64,000 nt of DNA from Balneolaceae bacterium (lineage in GTDB: Bacteria > Bacteroidota > Rhodothermia > Balneolales > Balneolaceae). Location: positions 124,001 through 188,000 of the forward strand of contig JAEPQH010000003.1 in assembly GCA_017640605.1 (NCBI GenBank), in the 5' to 3' direction. The notes below the pieces were generated by a model. It saw only the letters and a program-made list of their open reading frames with translations. It was not told the DNA's origin and searched no databases. Position numbers and translations under genes: made by a program. Shown here in pieces: positions 34,754 through 44,406 of this stretch; position 1 is the stretch's first letter, and each line of letters opens with the position of its first letter.

Positions 34754-35201
34754 AACGTTTTTTTGGTCATTGCGAAGAGCCTGGGAATCTGAAATCGAAG
34801 CAGTTTACACTCGACGCAGCAATCTCCATATTAAAGCCACCTTAGGGAGATCACTTCGTCGATGGAAAACCTCAACAAGTCTATAGCCTCCTAATGATGT
34901 GCAAAAAAGCTCCCACGCAGAGCATCGGAGCTAGTATATGTTGTCATTCCCACGAAGGTGGGAATCTAGAAAGTAAATTGAGGCACCTGTCTGACTTATA
35001 TAATTCTGAGTTTTTGTGCTTTAGTGGTATAAAAACACCTCATCTGTCATCTCCTCAAGGAGAAGGACTCGTTGATTAAGAAATGATTTAATTTCGAAAA
35101 CTAGTTCTCAATCCAATGCTCTGCGTTGGATTGAAAAATTAAAAGCTCTGCCGCAGGCATTGGTTCTAAAGCATGGTAGTATGCAAAGAAGCAATTACCG
35201 T
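34754..35201. repeat. Repeat-rich intergenic region between the lipoprotein gene and carB
   Basis: No gene seen. It holds a TCATTGCGAAGAGC...GCAATCTCC type repeat at 34766-34827, a GTCATTCCCACGAAGGTGGG copy of the ATTCCC-N8-GGGAAT repeat at 34943-34969, and a hairpin CAATCCAA/TTGGATTG with a 9-base loop at 35109-35133 that may mark the end of the carAB transcript. Confidence 0.6.
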
Positions 35202-38030
35202 TTACTTACTCAAGTACAGACTCTTGAACTCAAACGGTTTGCGGAAATGTTCATCGTTGAAGTCTTCCGCAAAGTAGATGCTTTCTCCTGTCGATTTCAT
35301 TTCGGGGCCCAATTCTTTTTTCACGCCGGGGAATTTATCAAAAGGAAAAACCGGCTCTTTAATCGCCCAGCATTTGAGTTTCGATGTGGTATCAAACTCT
35401 TTCAATTTGGCACCCAACATCACTTTTACGCCAATTCCTGCCTCCGGCACTTGATTCGCTTTGGCCAAAAATGGTACCGTTCGCGTAGTTCTTGGATTAG
35501 CCTCAATCACATACACTTTATCGTCTTTTACGGCATATTGTACATTCAAGAAGCCAATTACATTCAGCGCTTTCGCAATTCTTGTTTGATAATCTCTGAT
35601 GGTAGCCTGAACCTCTTCACTCAAAGAGTACGGCGGAATTACCGCTGTAGAATCTCCCGAATGTACTCCAGCCGGCTCAATATGCTGCATCATTCCCGAA
35701 ATGTGTAGTTCATCACCATCAAACACCGAATCTACATCCACTTCAATAGCATGCTCGAGGTACTTATCAATCAAAAAGGCGTTTTCGGGATGGGTCTTCA
35801 AAATACGATCCACATAACGCTCGAGCTCTGCACGTTTTACGGCAATCCGCATTCCTTGTCCACCCAGCACGTAGCTAGGTCTAATTAACACCGGATATCC
35901 AATTCGATCGGCAATTTCTAGCGCTCCTTCAACTTCTGTGGCAGTACCATAAGCCGGGAAAGGAATGTCATTTTCGATCAAAAGATCAGAGAATTCACCG
36001 CGATCTTCTGCCAAATTGATGTTTTCGAAATCAGTTCCAAAAATCTTGATTCCCGCTTTCACCAGACGTTTTCCAAGTTTAAGGGCTGTTTGTCCACCCA
36101 CTTGAATAATCACACCTTCGGGTTGTTCATGCTCAATAATATCCAGCACGCGCTCCCAATAAACCGGCTCGAAATACAGCTTATCAGCAATGTCGAAGTC
36201 GGTGGAAACTGTCTCCGGATTACAATTTATCATGATGGCTTCGTAACCCATTTCTTTGGTGGCAAGCACCGCATGTACACAAGAATAATCGAATTCAATT
36301 CCCTGACCAATACGATTCGGACCGGAACCCAGAATAATTACTTTCTTTCGATCGGTTACGATACTTTCATTTTCGCCTTCGTAACTTGAATAGTAATATG
36401 GAGTTTGAGCCGGAAACTCTGCCGCACATGTATCCACTACTTTGAACGCAGGTTTTAATCCAAGTTCGAGTCTTCGCGCGCGCACTTCATCGTCGGTTAC
36501 CGTTTCGCCGCCTTTACTTGTTAGCCATGCAATCTGAGAATCCGAAAATCCTGCTTGTTTCAACTCGAAAAATTCTTCTTTTGTGATTTCATTTAGCGAC
36601 TGACCTTCGGTTCGATTTTCAAGCGACACCATGTATCGAATTTGCTGCAAGAACCATGGGTCAATTTTAGTGATGTCGGCGATTTCTTCTACCGACGCTC
36701 CGAGCTTAAAAGCATTCCGAACCTGAAGTGAGCGATCCCAATAGGGCTTCATTAGTCGTTCGCTTACTTCTTTTCGACTAATTTCTTCGTATCCATCGGC
36801 ACCCAGCCCGGAACGCCCAATTTCCATGCTTTGCCATGCTTTGTTCAGTGCTTCCGGGAAATTTCGCCCGATGCTCATTACTTCTCCAACGGCCTTCATT
36901 TGCGTAGAAAGTTCTTCATCAGCGCCGGGGAATTTATCGAAATTAAAGCGCGGCACTTTACACACCACATAATCGATACTTGGCTCAAAGCAGGCAGAAG
37001 TAGTTCCCGTAATCTGATTTTTGAGCTCATCCAAGGTATAACCAACCGCTAATTTCGTAGCCACTTTCGCAATTGGATATCCGGTTGCCTTAGAAGCTAA
37101 CGCCGACGATCTACTTACCCGAGGGTTGATCTCAATCGCCACAAAACGATCACTACCAGGCTCAACGGCAAACTGCACGTTACAGCCGCCTGCAAACGTT
37201 CCGATGGAACGCATCATTTTAATGGCTGCATCCCGCAAAATTTGATATTGCTTATCCGACAAGGTCTGCGTTGGAGCAACAGTTACCGAATCACCGGTAT
37301 GCACACCCATTGGATCCATGTTCTCGATCCCACAGATGATCACCACATTGTCGTTGGCGTCGCGGAGTAGCTCAAGCTCGTATTCTTTCCATCCAAAAAT
37401 GGATTCTTCGATCAATACCGAGTGCACCGGACTCATTTCCAAACCTCTCAACACCATTCGATCGAAATCTTCTTCCTCCCAAACGATTCCGCCTCCGGCA
37501 CCACCCATAGTAAACGAAGGACGAATTACAATCGGAAGTCCACCCAATTCTTCCTTGATTTCTTTCGCATCCAAAAGCGATTCTGCCTGACGACTTCTAC
37601 ATTGCTCAATTCCGATTTCTTCCATTCGATCGCGAAAGAGTTGACGATCTTCAGTCAGCTCAACCGCCGCAATATCCACACCAATTATCTTGATGCCTTT
37701 TTCTTCCCAATATCCTTGCTTTTCCAAATCGCGGCAAAGATTCAGCCCGGTTTGTCCGCCCATCGTTGGCAGTACAGCATCCGGCTTTTCCTTTTCTACA
37801 ATTTCGCGGATAGAATCGGTGGTCATCGGCAGCATATAAATCGCATCCGCCATAATCGGGTCGGTCATGATGGTGGCAGGATTCGAATTGATGAGCACGA
37901 TTTCGTAGCCTTCTTCTTTCAAAGAGCGGCAAGATTGTGAACCGGAATAATCAAACTCGCAAGCTTGACCGATTACGATGGGTCCGGATCCGATAATTAG
38001 AATTTTGTGTATGTCGTCGCGTCTAGGCAT
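35202..38030 (-). CDS. carB: Carbamoyl-phosphate synthase large subunit, lacking the C-terminal allosteric domain
   Basis: Makes carbamoyl phosphate from ammonia (via CarA), bicarbonate and two ATP. Both synthetase halves are present: [20 protein letters not shown] / [20 protein letters not shown] in the first, [20 protein letters not shown] / [17 protein letters not shown] in the second. It ends at about residue 942, shortly after GPEMKSTGE, whereas enterobacterial CarB continues for about 130 residues with an MGS-like domain that binds UMP, IMP or ornithine. I take ATG 38030 (MPRRDD), as the GTG at 38063 adds a weak tail. Downstream of carA by 68 bases. Confidence 0.96.
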   Translation of the reverse strand: MPRRDDIHKILIIGSGPIVIGQACEFDYSGSQSCRSLKEEGYEIVLINSNPATIMTDPIMADAIYMLPMTTDSIREIVEKEKPDAVLPTMGGQTGLNLCRDLEKQGYWEEKGIKIIGVDIAAVELTEDRQLFRDRMEEIGIEQCRSRQAESLLDAKEIKEELGGLPIVIRPSFTMGGAGGGIVWEEEDFDRMVLRGLEMSPVHSVLIEESIFGWKEYELELLRDANDNVVIICGIENMDPMGVHTGDSVTVAPTQTLSDKQYQILRDAAIKMMRSIGTFAGGCNVQFAVEPGSDRFVAIEINPRVSRSSALASKATGYPIAKVATKLAVGYTLDELKNQITGTTSACFEPSIDYVVCKVPRFNFDKFPGADEELSTQMKAVGEVMSIGRNFPEALNKAWQSMEIGRSGLGADGYEEISRKEVSERLMKPYWDRSLQVRNAFKLGASVEEIADITKIDPWFLQQIRYMVSLENRTEGQSLNEITKEEFFELKQAGFSDSQIAWLTSKGGETVTDDEVRARRLELGLKPAFKVVDTCAAEFPAQTPYYYSSYEGENESIVTDRKKVIILGSGPNRIGQGIEFDYSCVHAVLATKEMGYEAIMINCNPETVSTDFDIADKLYFEPVYWERVLDIIEHEQPEGVIIQVGGQTALKLGKRLVKAGIKIFGTDFENINLAEDRGEFSDLLIENDIPFPAYGTATEVEGALEIADRIGYPVLIRPSYVLGGQGMRIAVKRAELERYVDRILKTHPENAFLIDKYLEHAIEVDVDSVFDGDELHISGMMQHIEPAGVHSGDSTAVIPPYSLSEEVQATIRDYQTRIAKALNVIGFLNVQYAVKDDKVYVIEANPRTTRTVPFLAKANQVPEAGIGVKVMLGAKLKEFDTTSKLKCWAIKEPVFPFDKFPGVKKELGPEMKSTGESIYFAEDFNDEHFRKPFEFKSLYLSK

Positions 38031-38098
38031 GGGTGGGTTTTGTATGTTTTGGTCGAGATGCACCGAGGTACATCACAGAGTGAAATTCATTAGTACTA

Positions 38099-39202
38099 TT
38101 ACTTTTTCATCATGTTGATGAACTGATCGAATAAATAGGCCGAATCGTGCGGGCCGGGAGATGCTTCCGGATGATACTGCACCGAAAAACCCGGGAAGTT
38201 CTTAAAACGAAGACCTTCCACCGTATCGTCATTTAGGTTGATGTGCGTGATAGTAGCTACATCTTCGGTTACACTTTCTTCAATCACGCCAAATCCATGA
38301 TTTTGGGTAGAAATCTCAACTAATCCGGTCTCCAGGTTTTTTACAGGATGATTGGCTCCACGATGGCCAACAAACATTTTCCCAACTTTGATGCCCTCGC
38401 TCATGGCCATTAATTGATGACCGAGGCAAATCCCAAACAGCGGTTTTCCGGTTGATTTGGCGTATTCAACCACTTCCAAAGCGTAATCTCCTGTCGGATT
38501 GGGATCACCGGGTCCGTTTGAAAAGAAAAATCCATCGGCTTCCCAAGCTTTTATTTCGTCCAGCGAGCTCTTTGCCGGAAAAACTCGAAGAGCACATCCC
38601 CGAGCAACGAGATTATTGATGATGTTTTGTTTAATTCCGTAATCGAAAGCTGCAACCTTAAACTTTGCTTCTCCTTCCGGTTGATACGTTTGTGCTTCTG
38701 CCCGAGTTACTTTGGTGGCAAGCTCCAGACCTTTCATATCTTCCCACTCTTTCGCCATTTGAACCAGTTTTTCTTCGTTTAGTTCTGTGGATGAAATCAC
38801 GGCATTCATAACTCCTTTTTCGCGAATATGACGAACCAAGGCCCGGGTATCTACTCCCGAAATTCCAACAATTTTATGGTTTTCAAGGTACTCGTTTAAG
38901 CTGCTATCAGCCATGGGATTACTGTATTCCCAGGAAAAGGCACGCACGATTATTCCGGCAACGGTAACTTTGCGGTGCTCATCATCACGAGCGATGGTTC
39001 CGTAGTTTCCAATATGCGGATAGGTCATCATCATGAGTTGACCGTAGTAACTTGGATCAGTAAATATTTCCTGATAGCCCGTCATACTGGTGTTGAAGCA
39101 GAGTTCGCCGCCGGTAATGCCTTCGTGGCCAATGGCCCATCCGCGCGAGATGGTGCCGTCACTCAGTGCGAGGATTGCTTTTTTTCTAGGTTGAAGAGAC
39201 AT
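38099..39202 (-). CDS. carA: Carbamoyl-phosphate synthase small (glutaminase) subunit
   Basis: 367 residues. N-terminal CPSase domain with TGYQEIFTDPSYYGQ and HIGNYG; C-terminal class I glutaminase with the catalytic Cys in FGICLGHQLMA and the His/Glu of YHPEASPGP. Supplies ammonia to CarB through a tunnel. First gene of carA-carB. A hairpin with a U tract lies 32 bases before the ATG and could attenuate transcription. Confidence 0.97.
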   Translation of the reverse strand: MSLQPRKKAILALSDGTISRGWAIGHEGITGGELCFNTSMTGYQEIFTDPSYYGQLMMMTYPHIGNYGTIARDDEHRKVTVAGIIVRAFSWEYSNPMADSSLNEYLENHKIVGISGVDTRALVRHIREKGVMNAVISSTELNEEKLVQMAKEWEDMKGLELATKVTRAEAQTYQPEGEAKFKVAAFDYGIKQNIINNLVARGCALRVFPAKSSLDEIKAWEADGFFFSNGPGDPNPTGDYALEVVEYAKSTGKPLFGICLGHQLMAMSEGIKVGKMFVGHRGANHPVKNLETGLVEISTQNHGFGVIEESVTEDVATITHINLNDDTVEGLRFKNFPGFSVQYHPEASPGPHDSAYLFDQFINMMKK

Positions 39203-39234
39203 GTTTATTGGTTTGGAATGGGAAGTTGTGGATC

Positions 39235-39270
39235 AAAAAAAATCCGACTACGAAAACACGCGTCGGATTT
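39235..39270 (-). terminator. Hairpin plus U tract in the carA leader (candidate attenuator)
   Basis: On the minus strand AAATCCGAC pairs with GTCGGATTT (9 bp, 13-base loop) and runs into eight T, ending 32 bases before the carA ATG. An intrinsic terminator in front of a biosynthetic operon usually serves attenuation. A second hairpin (39300-39335, TTAGCA-ACCC arms) and a TATTTTTG box (39289-39296) lie just upstream. Confidence 0.6.
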
Positions 39271-39299
39271 AAAAAATATGTGGTAAACCAAAAATATCA

Positions 39300-39335
39300 T
39301 TAGCAACCCGCCGGTTTAGGTTCTGGGTGTGCTAA
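39300..39335 (-). promoter_or_regulatory. Upstream hairpin of the carA leader
   Basis: Minus-strand TTAGCA(C)ACCC pairs with GGGTTGCTAA around a 15-base loop, 10 bp with one bulge. It precedes the terminator hairpin by about 30 bases and could be part of a regulatory leader if the promoter is farther upstream than the TATTTTTG box. Confidence 0.35.
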
Positions 39336-39520
39336 AGATTCAAAGCTATGCTGTGCTAACAATTGGATTTTCAAGTGAGCTTTGTTGAGGTTTTCGCAAG
39401 ATACAAAGGGGCAGGCAGGGATTCAATTTGAATCGTGAGTGTTTTTTAGTTTTCGGCTGGGTTGTTTTTATATAACAACTCCATCTTTTTTTGATTTGCT
39501 CCTACAAGTACTCATATAAG
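39336..39520. other. Intergenic stretch, nothing else recognised
   Basis: Between the carA leader and the 122-bp repeat array I see no gene, hairpin or repeat worth naming. The carA promoter may lie in its left part. Confidence 0.4.
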
Positions 39521-39909
39521 TCATTCCTGCGGAGGCAGGAATCTAGTATGTAAATCAAGGTTCCTACCCTATTCAAAGTCTCAGATCTCGGCATTCGCTG
39601 CGGGATGACGTGCTTTTTACTAACACCTTATCCTCTTAAATGTCATTCCCGCGAAGGCGGGAATCTGGAATGTAAATAAAGGTTCTTGCCCTATTCAAAG
39701 CATAAGATCCCGGCGTTCGCTGCGGGATGACGGGCTTTTTACTAACACCTTACCCTTTAAATAGTCATTCCCGCGAAGGCGGGAATCTAGAATGTAAATC
39801 AAGGTTCTTACCCTATTCAAAACATCAGACCCCGGCATATACTGCGGGATGACGGGCTTTTTACTAGCAACTTACCCTCTTAAATGTCATTCCTGGGGAG
39901 GTAGGAAAC
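39521..39909. repeat. 122-bp tandem repeat array (three units plus a fourth partial)
   Basis: Units begin at 39521, 39643, 39765 and 39887, exactly 122 bases apart. Each starts with TCATTCC-(8 nt)-GGAATCT, a hairpin of the ATTCCC-N8-GGGAAT type, continues with CAAGGTTCTTACCCTATTCA and ends with a second hairpin-like segment (CGGCATTCGCTGCGGGATGA). Units differ by scattered substitutions. Confidence 0.9.
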
Positions 39910-39985
39910 TTAGGCGCTAACAAGGCTTTGAAATATTTGTTTAACCACATATCCTCACTACATTTTCAGTCGACACGGTGTATTT

Positions 39986-40663
39986 CTAAAAGCCGAAAAA
40001 TGAAACACCCAAACTCAAAAAATTATCATCTATTTCATAAAGCCTACCAAATTCAATGAGACCTGTTAACGCGACCCCCATTTCTTGACCTGATCTCAAA
40101 ATAAACCGTGAGCGTAGACCAGCATTTTTTAGATAGTCATAATCAGAAGACCCAAAAGTAACACCGCCACCACACGGTTCATCATCAAAACAATCGCTGT
40201 AATTCTCATAGCCTCGATAAGAACGAGCAACAAAAAAGCCAACTGACATACCTAATCTATTGTAGCTAATTATTCTATTCTGCAGAATAAATTTGAAGCT
40301 TTGGTTTGCAGAGGCGGTTGCTGTTATATAAGAATTACTCATTATCTTTTTTGTAACATCTATTCCAAAGCTATGAAAAAGGGAAACACCCAAACCGAAA
40401 TCATCTCTTTTCATCTTAAATATCGAAAGAGACACTGGCTCTTCTATTAAATATGATTGAGAAAATTCACCTTCTCTTTTTTTCTCAAACTGTTCATTTG
40501 AAATATTTTCTGAATAGATAGTTAAACCACCACCTTTGTCAGGTAATTTTCCCGAAGTTGTATCTATTCTAGTATTAAACATCACCATTTCACTCATTGG
40601 GGCGTGAGTAGCACAGGCCTGAAGTAGTGGAATTAGTAGAAGTAACCAGAAAACCTGCTTCAT
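39986..40663 (-). CDS. Uncharacterised lipoprotein between repeat arrays
   Basis: 225 residues with signal MKQVFWLLLLIPLLQACAT (lipobox LQAC near residue 17). The mature part has beta-strand-like alternation (FGLGVSLFHSFGIDV; GMSVGFFVARSYRGY; NFLSLGVSFFGF) and ends in Phe, as in small barrels, although a lipobox and barrel together are unusual. Two Cys lie in YSDCFDDEPCGGG. AT-rich. 122-bp-type repeats flank it on both sides. No family recognised. Confidence 0.6.
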   Translation of the reverse strand: MKQVFWLLLLIPLLQACATHAPMSEMVMFNTRIDTTSGKLPDKGGGLTIYSENISNEQFEKKREGEFSQSYLIEEPVSLSIFKMKRDDFGLGVSLFHSFGIDVTKKIMSNSYITATASANQSFKFILQNRIISYNRLGMSVGFFVARSYRGYENYSDCFDDEPCGGGVTFGSSDYDYLKNAGLRSRFILRSGQEMGVALTGLIEFGRLYEIDDNFLSLGVSFFGF

Positions 40664-40753
40664 AAGCTAATGTAAATTAATCATCTAATAGAATAATAAT
40701 ATAGCATTAATGCTATGAAGAGAATGTGAAGAGAAATTGATTCCATTAAAGTT

Positions 40754-40944
40754 GAAATCTGCAATGTAAATCAAGATTCATGCCCCAAATAAAAGTTCAG
40801 ATACCGGCATTCGCTGCGAGATGACGGGTTTTAACCAGCAACTTACTCTATTAAAAGTCATTCCCGCGGAGGTGGGAATCTAGAACTTAATTTACAGTTC
40901 CTACCCTATTCAAGGTTTTAGATCCCTGCCTGCGCAGGGATGAC
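40754..40944. repeat. Second copy of the 122-bp-type repeat
   Basis: A partial unit (from AATCTGCAATGTAAATCAAG) followed by a unit starting at 40858 with TCATTCCCGCGGAGGTGGGA and ending in a strong hairpin ATCCCTGC-ctgc-GCAGGGAT (40922-40941). Same orientation as the array at 39.5-39.9 kb. Confidence 0.8.
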
Positions 40945-40962
40945 CTGACCTTTGGCAAAGAA

Positions 40963-41355
40963 TTAAGCAGTAGCTTCCTTCTGATTTACCAAACTCCCCG
41001 TCATCGTTGCTAACCCACTTATAAAGCCACCAAGTACGGCAGTGATCAAAACTACAATCAACGGCGAGCCAACCCCAAGCATATCAGCAATGCGGCCAGA
41101 CATTATTCCGTCGTTAGAAATGTGAATGTAAAGTGCTTGCCCGCCCCAAAGTAGAAACAGGGCCAAAAATCCCCATAAAAAAGAAGCCGTAGCTTTTTCT
41201 TTATACAGATAGCCCAATATCAAGCCGGGAATAGTTATGCTCCACCATGGGAGGAAGAGGTTTAGGATGAAGGCGGTTATTAAAATGAGTAATGCTAGTA
41301 ACATAATTTTTGACGATAGACTAAGGTTGAAAGACGAACGACGGTCGTTAGTCAT
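40963..41355 (-). CDS. Small polytopic membrane protein
   Basis: Up to 130 residues with about four hydrophobic segments (MLLALLILITAFILNLFL; WWSITIPGLILGYLY; SFLWGFLALFLLWGGQALYI; PLIVVLITAVLGGFISGL). No family recognised. Two starts are possible: ATG 41355, which lies in a GTCGTT-rich micro-repeat, or ATG 41304, which begins directly at the first helix; the latter is quite possible. It is 16 bases downstream of the penicillin acylase gene on the same strand and probably co-transcribed. Confidence 0.6.
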   Translation of the reverse strand: MTNDRRSSFNLSLSSKIMLLALLILITAFILNLFLPWWSITIPGLILGYLYKEKATASFLWGFLALFLLWGGQALYIHISNDGIMSGRIADMLGVGSPLIVVLITAVLGGFISGLATMTGSLVNQKEATA

Positions 41356-41371
41356 TCGTCGTTGGTCGTTT

Positions 41372-43786
41372 TTAATTTCCGGTTAATGTGATTTCATAGA
41401 GTGCCGTTTCCGGTTTTTCGCGGTAGAAATTGAGCTCAAAATGTTGCCCGAGTCGCCAATTGTCTATAAAGGCATCGTAGTTTGGTGAACCCGGGTTTCC
41501 TGAAATTCCACCGGGATAAACGCCCCAGCCTTTTACTTCCGGACCCAGCTCAACTACCATTCTCCAGCTTGGGCCATACCCAAAACGAGTGGCGTTAATA
41601 GCTTCCGATGATCCGCCGGAGTACACATCATTGGCTCCCATCCCAGGAATCTGGCCTACGTGATCAATGTCGTTATTCATCACATATCCCCAGTTCCAAT
41701 CCTCCCCACGATTGCCGAAGTAAGTGGCCATCACATCGTAAGCGTATTTGTAAGCCGAGGTTGCTAAATGCTGAATGGTTTCCACTTCTTCTGTCTCTAT
41801 GTTGTCTATGAGGGCAAAATCAGGCTCCGACTTCAACACTTCAATCAAACGATCGCGGTCGGGATATCGTAGGCGAACTCCTGCAGCACCGTACTCATCT
41901 CTAAAAATGGAGCGATAAAATTCTCTGAACCAATAGTAGAAAAAGCCGGGTTGTTGCAAATCTGCATTCATCTCGAAATTCCAATCCATCATCGCAGTGA
42001 TAAACTCGATTTCTTTCACGTTTAAACTGTCGCGAATCACCCAATCCAACATTTCGGGCACAATACTTTCTGCGTGCAGACTCATGTTATCCATCTGCAT
42101 GTCCATCATGTCTTGCGGTGTAATGTTCTCCATTTCCCGAAGCATGTCGTTAATTCGTTTTCCCCGTTCGTAAGGAGCAAATTCATCCGACAAATAATAA
42201 GGATACGCATCACCCACCGATTCCTGATTCGCAGAACTCACAAATCCACTTGTGGGATTTTTTATATGTGGATTATGCTTATGCGGAATCCATCCCTGCC
42301 AATCGTAAGCAGGATCTGTTCCGTCACTAACTGATTGTCCCTGATAATCCCATTTATTGGGGAATTTTCCATTCACCCAAATAGCGATATCTCCTTCATT
42401 TGAGGCAAACACAAAGTTTTGAGCCGGAGCTACATAATCTTCCAAGGCTGCTACATAATCATCGTAGTTTTTTGCTTTATTTAGCCCAATAAACGTTTTG
42501 AGACTGTTTCCGGCTTCATGTCCTATCCAGCGCATAGCATGATAATCCGGTTCGTTTAATGTATCGTTTGGATTGGCGAGTACTACCGGCCCGTGGTGGG
42601 TAAAAACCAGCGTATCAATAATGGTTTCTCCGCCTTTTACTTTAATTTCTTCGATGCGTTTGGATGTCGGTTTCCATTCTCCATCGTACCAATATTCGTT
42701 TTTGGATGCATCCTTAAACTCAATCTGATACCAGTCCATTACATCCGAGCCGGTATTGGTTTCCGAAAAAGCAATGTGTTCATTAAACCCAATCAAAATT
42801 CCGGGAATCCCTTGAAAGGTAACGCCATAGGTGTTGTAGCCCGGTGCGTTCAACTGCATTTCCATCCAGATGGAAGGCAGCGATAAACTCAAGTGTGGAT
42901 CGCCGGCTAAAATCGGGTATCCGCTGGCCGTTTTTGATCCATCTACCGCCCAGTTATTGGAGCCAACGCCCGCATTTGGTTCCCAAAATTGTACCCGTTC
43001 TGCCGTTTTGGGGATGAAGTCCGAATCGGGAGCATTGGGTCGTTCAACCGATTCAAAATCCCATACTCTATCGTTTGGAATGATTGGCTCCAGGGATTGC
43101 GGATCGGTATTAAAAAACTTTTCGATGTATTCCTGCCCAAAGTATGCGCGAGTTCTCGAAGTTCGATCATCGCTACTTCCACCCGCTAATGTTCGCAACA
43201 TATTCATGTGGAGCAGACTTGTTTTGAGTGGTGTCCAGGCTTCGGGTGCAGCATCCAATACTTTGTATTCTACTGGATATTCGTCCGGCGAGAGACTTTC
43301 GATGTATGCATTTACCCCTTTTGCATACGCATTCACGATAATAGAACTGGCGGAGTCCTGCATCACAACATCTAGTTTCTTTTCGGCTGCCCAAGGCATT
43401 CCCCATCGCCGGGTTGTTAAATCCCGATCCTGAACTCCCGGGTTTTCACCAATCAATTCCGAAAGTCTTCCGGCCGCATCATAGGTTTGAATTTCCATTT
43501 GAAACAAACGCTGTTGCGCCGTGATATAGCCCTGAGCCATAAACAAATCATGCTCATTTTGAGCAAAAATATGGGGGACTCGCCGCTCATCAAAAACTAC
43601 GGAAACTTCATCCAGAAGTCCTTGAATGTGCAGTATTTCATTTTCTGGCAACGTGGTTTCGGCGTTAGCCCAAAATCCGGCATCCGGATCGAAAAACTTC
43701 CCCAGCGGGGGAATCGAACCAAATTTGGTGTTTAGGGCGAAGATCAATACGACCAAAGCAATTAAAGAAGCTATTGGCTTTGTCAT
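41372..43786 (-). CDS. Penicillin acylase family protein (Ntn hydrolase)
   Basis: 804 residues made as an export-competent precursor (hydrophobic N-terminus PIASLIALVVLIFALNT). The self-processing site is readable as GVGSNNWAVDG: Ser at about residue 276 becomes the N-terminal nucleophile of the beta chain; Asn residues for the oxyanion hole follow (SNNW, and FSETNTGSDVMDW). An alpha chain with ERRVPHIFAQNEHDLFMAQGY precedes. Family members cleave amide bonds in penicillins, N-acyl homoserine lactones or other acyl amides; the true substrate is unknown. Confidence 0.92.
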   Translation of the reverse strand: MTKPIASLIALVVLIFALNTKFGSIPPLGKFFDPDAGFWANAETTLPENEILHIQGLLDEVSVVFDERRVPHIFAQNEHDLFMAQGYITAQQRLFQMEIQTYDAAGRLSELIGENPGVQDRDLTTRRWGMPWAAEKKLDVVMQDSASSIIVNAYAKGVNAYIESLSPDEYPVEYKVLDAAPEAWTPLKTSLLHMNMLRTLAGGSSDDRTSRTRAYFGQEYIEKFFNTDPQSLEPIIPNDRVWDFESVERPNAPDSDFIPKTAERVQFWEPNAGVGSNNWAVDGSKTASGYPILAGDPHLSLSLPSIWMEMQLNAPGYNTYGVTFQGIPGILIGFNEHIAFSETNTGSDVMDWYQIEFKDASKNEYWYDGEWKPTSKRIEEIKVKGGETIIDTLVFTHHGPVVLANPNDTLNEPDYHAMRWIGHEAGNSLKTFIGLNKAKNYDDYVAALEDYVAPAQNFVFASNEGDIAIWVNGKFPNKWDYQGQSVSDGTDPAYDWQGWIPHKHNPHIKNPTSGFVSSANQESVGDAYPYYLSDEFAPYERGKRINDMLREMENITPQDMMDMQMDNMSLHAESIVPEMLDWVIRDSLNVKEIEFITAMMDWNFEMNADLQQPGFFYYWFREFYRSIFRDEYGAAGVRLRYPDRDRLIEVLKSEPDFALIDNIETEEVETIQHLATSAYKYAYDVMATYFGNRGEDWNWGYVMNNDIDHVGQIPGMGANDVYSGGSSEAINATRFGYGPSWRMVVELGPEVKGWGVYPGGISGNPGSPNYDAFIDNWRLGQHFELNFYREKPETALYEITLTGN

Positions 43787-43805
43787 GGATAGGTGATGTG
43801 TTAGG

Positions 43806-43858
43806 TGTTGGGGTGTTGGGGTGTTGGGGTGTTGGGGTGTTGGGGTGTTGGGGTGTTG
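43806..43858 (+). repeat. G-rich tandem repeat TGTTGGGG, six copies
   Basis: Six exact TGTTGGGG units at 43806-43853 plus a partial one. Six runs of four G with 4-base loops on the plus strand could fold into a G-quadruplex. It lies between the penicillin acylase gene and the four-helix-bundle gene. Confidence 0.93.
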
Positions 43859-43924
43859 AAAATAATTTGTAAGGAGTTCAAATAAACTCAGTCTTACTAT
43901 TAAATCAAAATGAACTAAGTAAAG

Positions 43925-44296
43925 ATGAAAGTCACAAAATTTGAAGACCTGAATTGTTGGAAAGATTCGCGGAAATTAGTTTCTATGATCTATCGTATCA
44001 CTAATGAATTGCCATTTTCTAAAGATTTTGGATTACGTGATCAAATCCAAAGGGCGTCAGTATCTGTCATGACAAACATAGCGGAAGGATTTCATCGGTA
44101 TTTTGATAAAGAAAGCATTCGGTTCTATGATTTTGCACAAAGTTCAGCTGCAGAAGTTTCTAGTTTGCTTTATGTAGCTCAAGATCAATCTTATATCACT
44201 GAAGATGACGCAATATTAATTCGAGAACAAGCCAATAAAACTAGAGCCCAAATACTCGCCATGATTAAATACTACCGAAAAAAAGAGATGAAGTGA
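43925..44296 (+). CDS. Four-helix-bundle protein (23S intervening-sequence family)
   Basis: 123 residues. FEDLNCWKDSRKLVSMIYRI, DFGLRDQIQRASVSVMTNIA and EGFHRYFDKESIRFYDFAQS are the family landmarks; the rest is helical, ending with a Lys-rich tail. Related proteins are encoded inside 23S rRNA intervening sequences and, as bAvd, next to reverse transcriptases in diversity-generating retroelements; free-standing copies such as this are common in Bacteroidota and are of unknown function, possibly nucleic-acid binding. AAAG is the only ribosome site. G-rich arrays lie on both sides. Confidence 0.88.
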   Translation: MKVTKFEDLNCWKDSRKLVSMIYRITNELPFSKDFGLRDQIQRASVSVMTNIAEGFHRYFDKESIRFYDFAQSSAAEVSSLLYVAQDQSYITEDDAILIREQANKTRAQILAMIKYYRKKEMK

Positions 44297-44342
44297 TTTG
44301 GTGTTGGACGTTTTCGCGTGTTGACGTACTGAGGTATTCAGG

Positions 44343-44374
44343 TGTTGGGGTGTTGGGGTGTTGGGGTGTTGGGG
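44343..44374 (+). repeat. G-rich tandem repeat TGTTGGGG, four copies
   Basis: Four exact TGTTGGGG units, the same motif and orientation as at 43.8 kb, 47 bases after the four-helix-bundle stop. Confidence 0.93.
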
Positions 44375-44406
44375 TAAAATTTGCCCTATAACTACTTAAT
44401 CAATAC

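Noticed and set aside
34894-35079. 61-codon plus-strand open frame between the lipoprotein gene and carB
   Set aside because: Overlaps an ATTCCC-N8-GGGAAT repeat copy; sequence looks like translated repeat.
35160-35708. 182-codon plus-strand open frame opposite carB
   Set aside because: No recognisable protein features; antisense to a strongly conserved part of carB.
39235-39420. PyrR-binding loop in the carA leader
   Set aside because: I looked for the conserved anti-antiterminator loop known from Firmicutes pyr leaders and did not find it; only a plain terminator hairpin and an upstream stem are visible.
39521-39909. Possible CRISPR array
   Set aside because: Units are 122 bp, contiguous, with hairpins inside and no spacer variation; no cas genes.
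42870-43433. 187-codon plus-strand open frame opposite the penicillin acylase
   Set aside because: Antisense of a well-supported gene with no own features.
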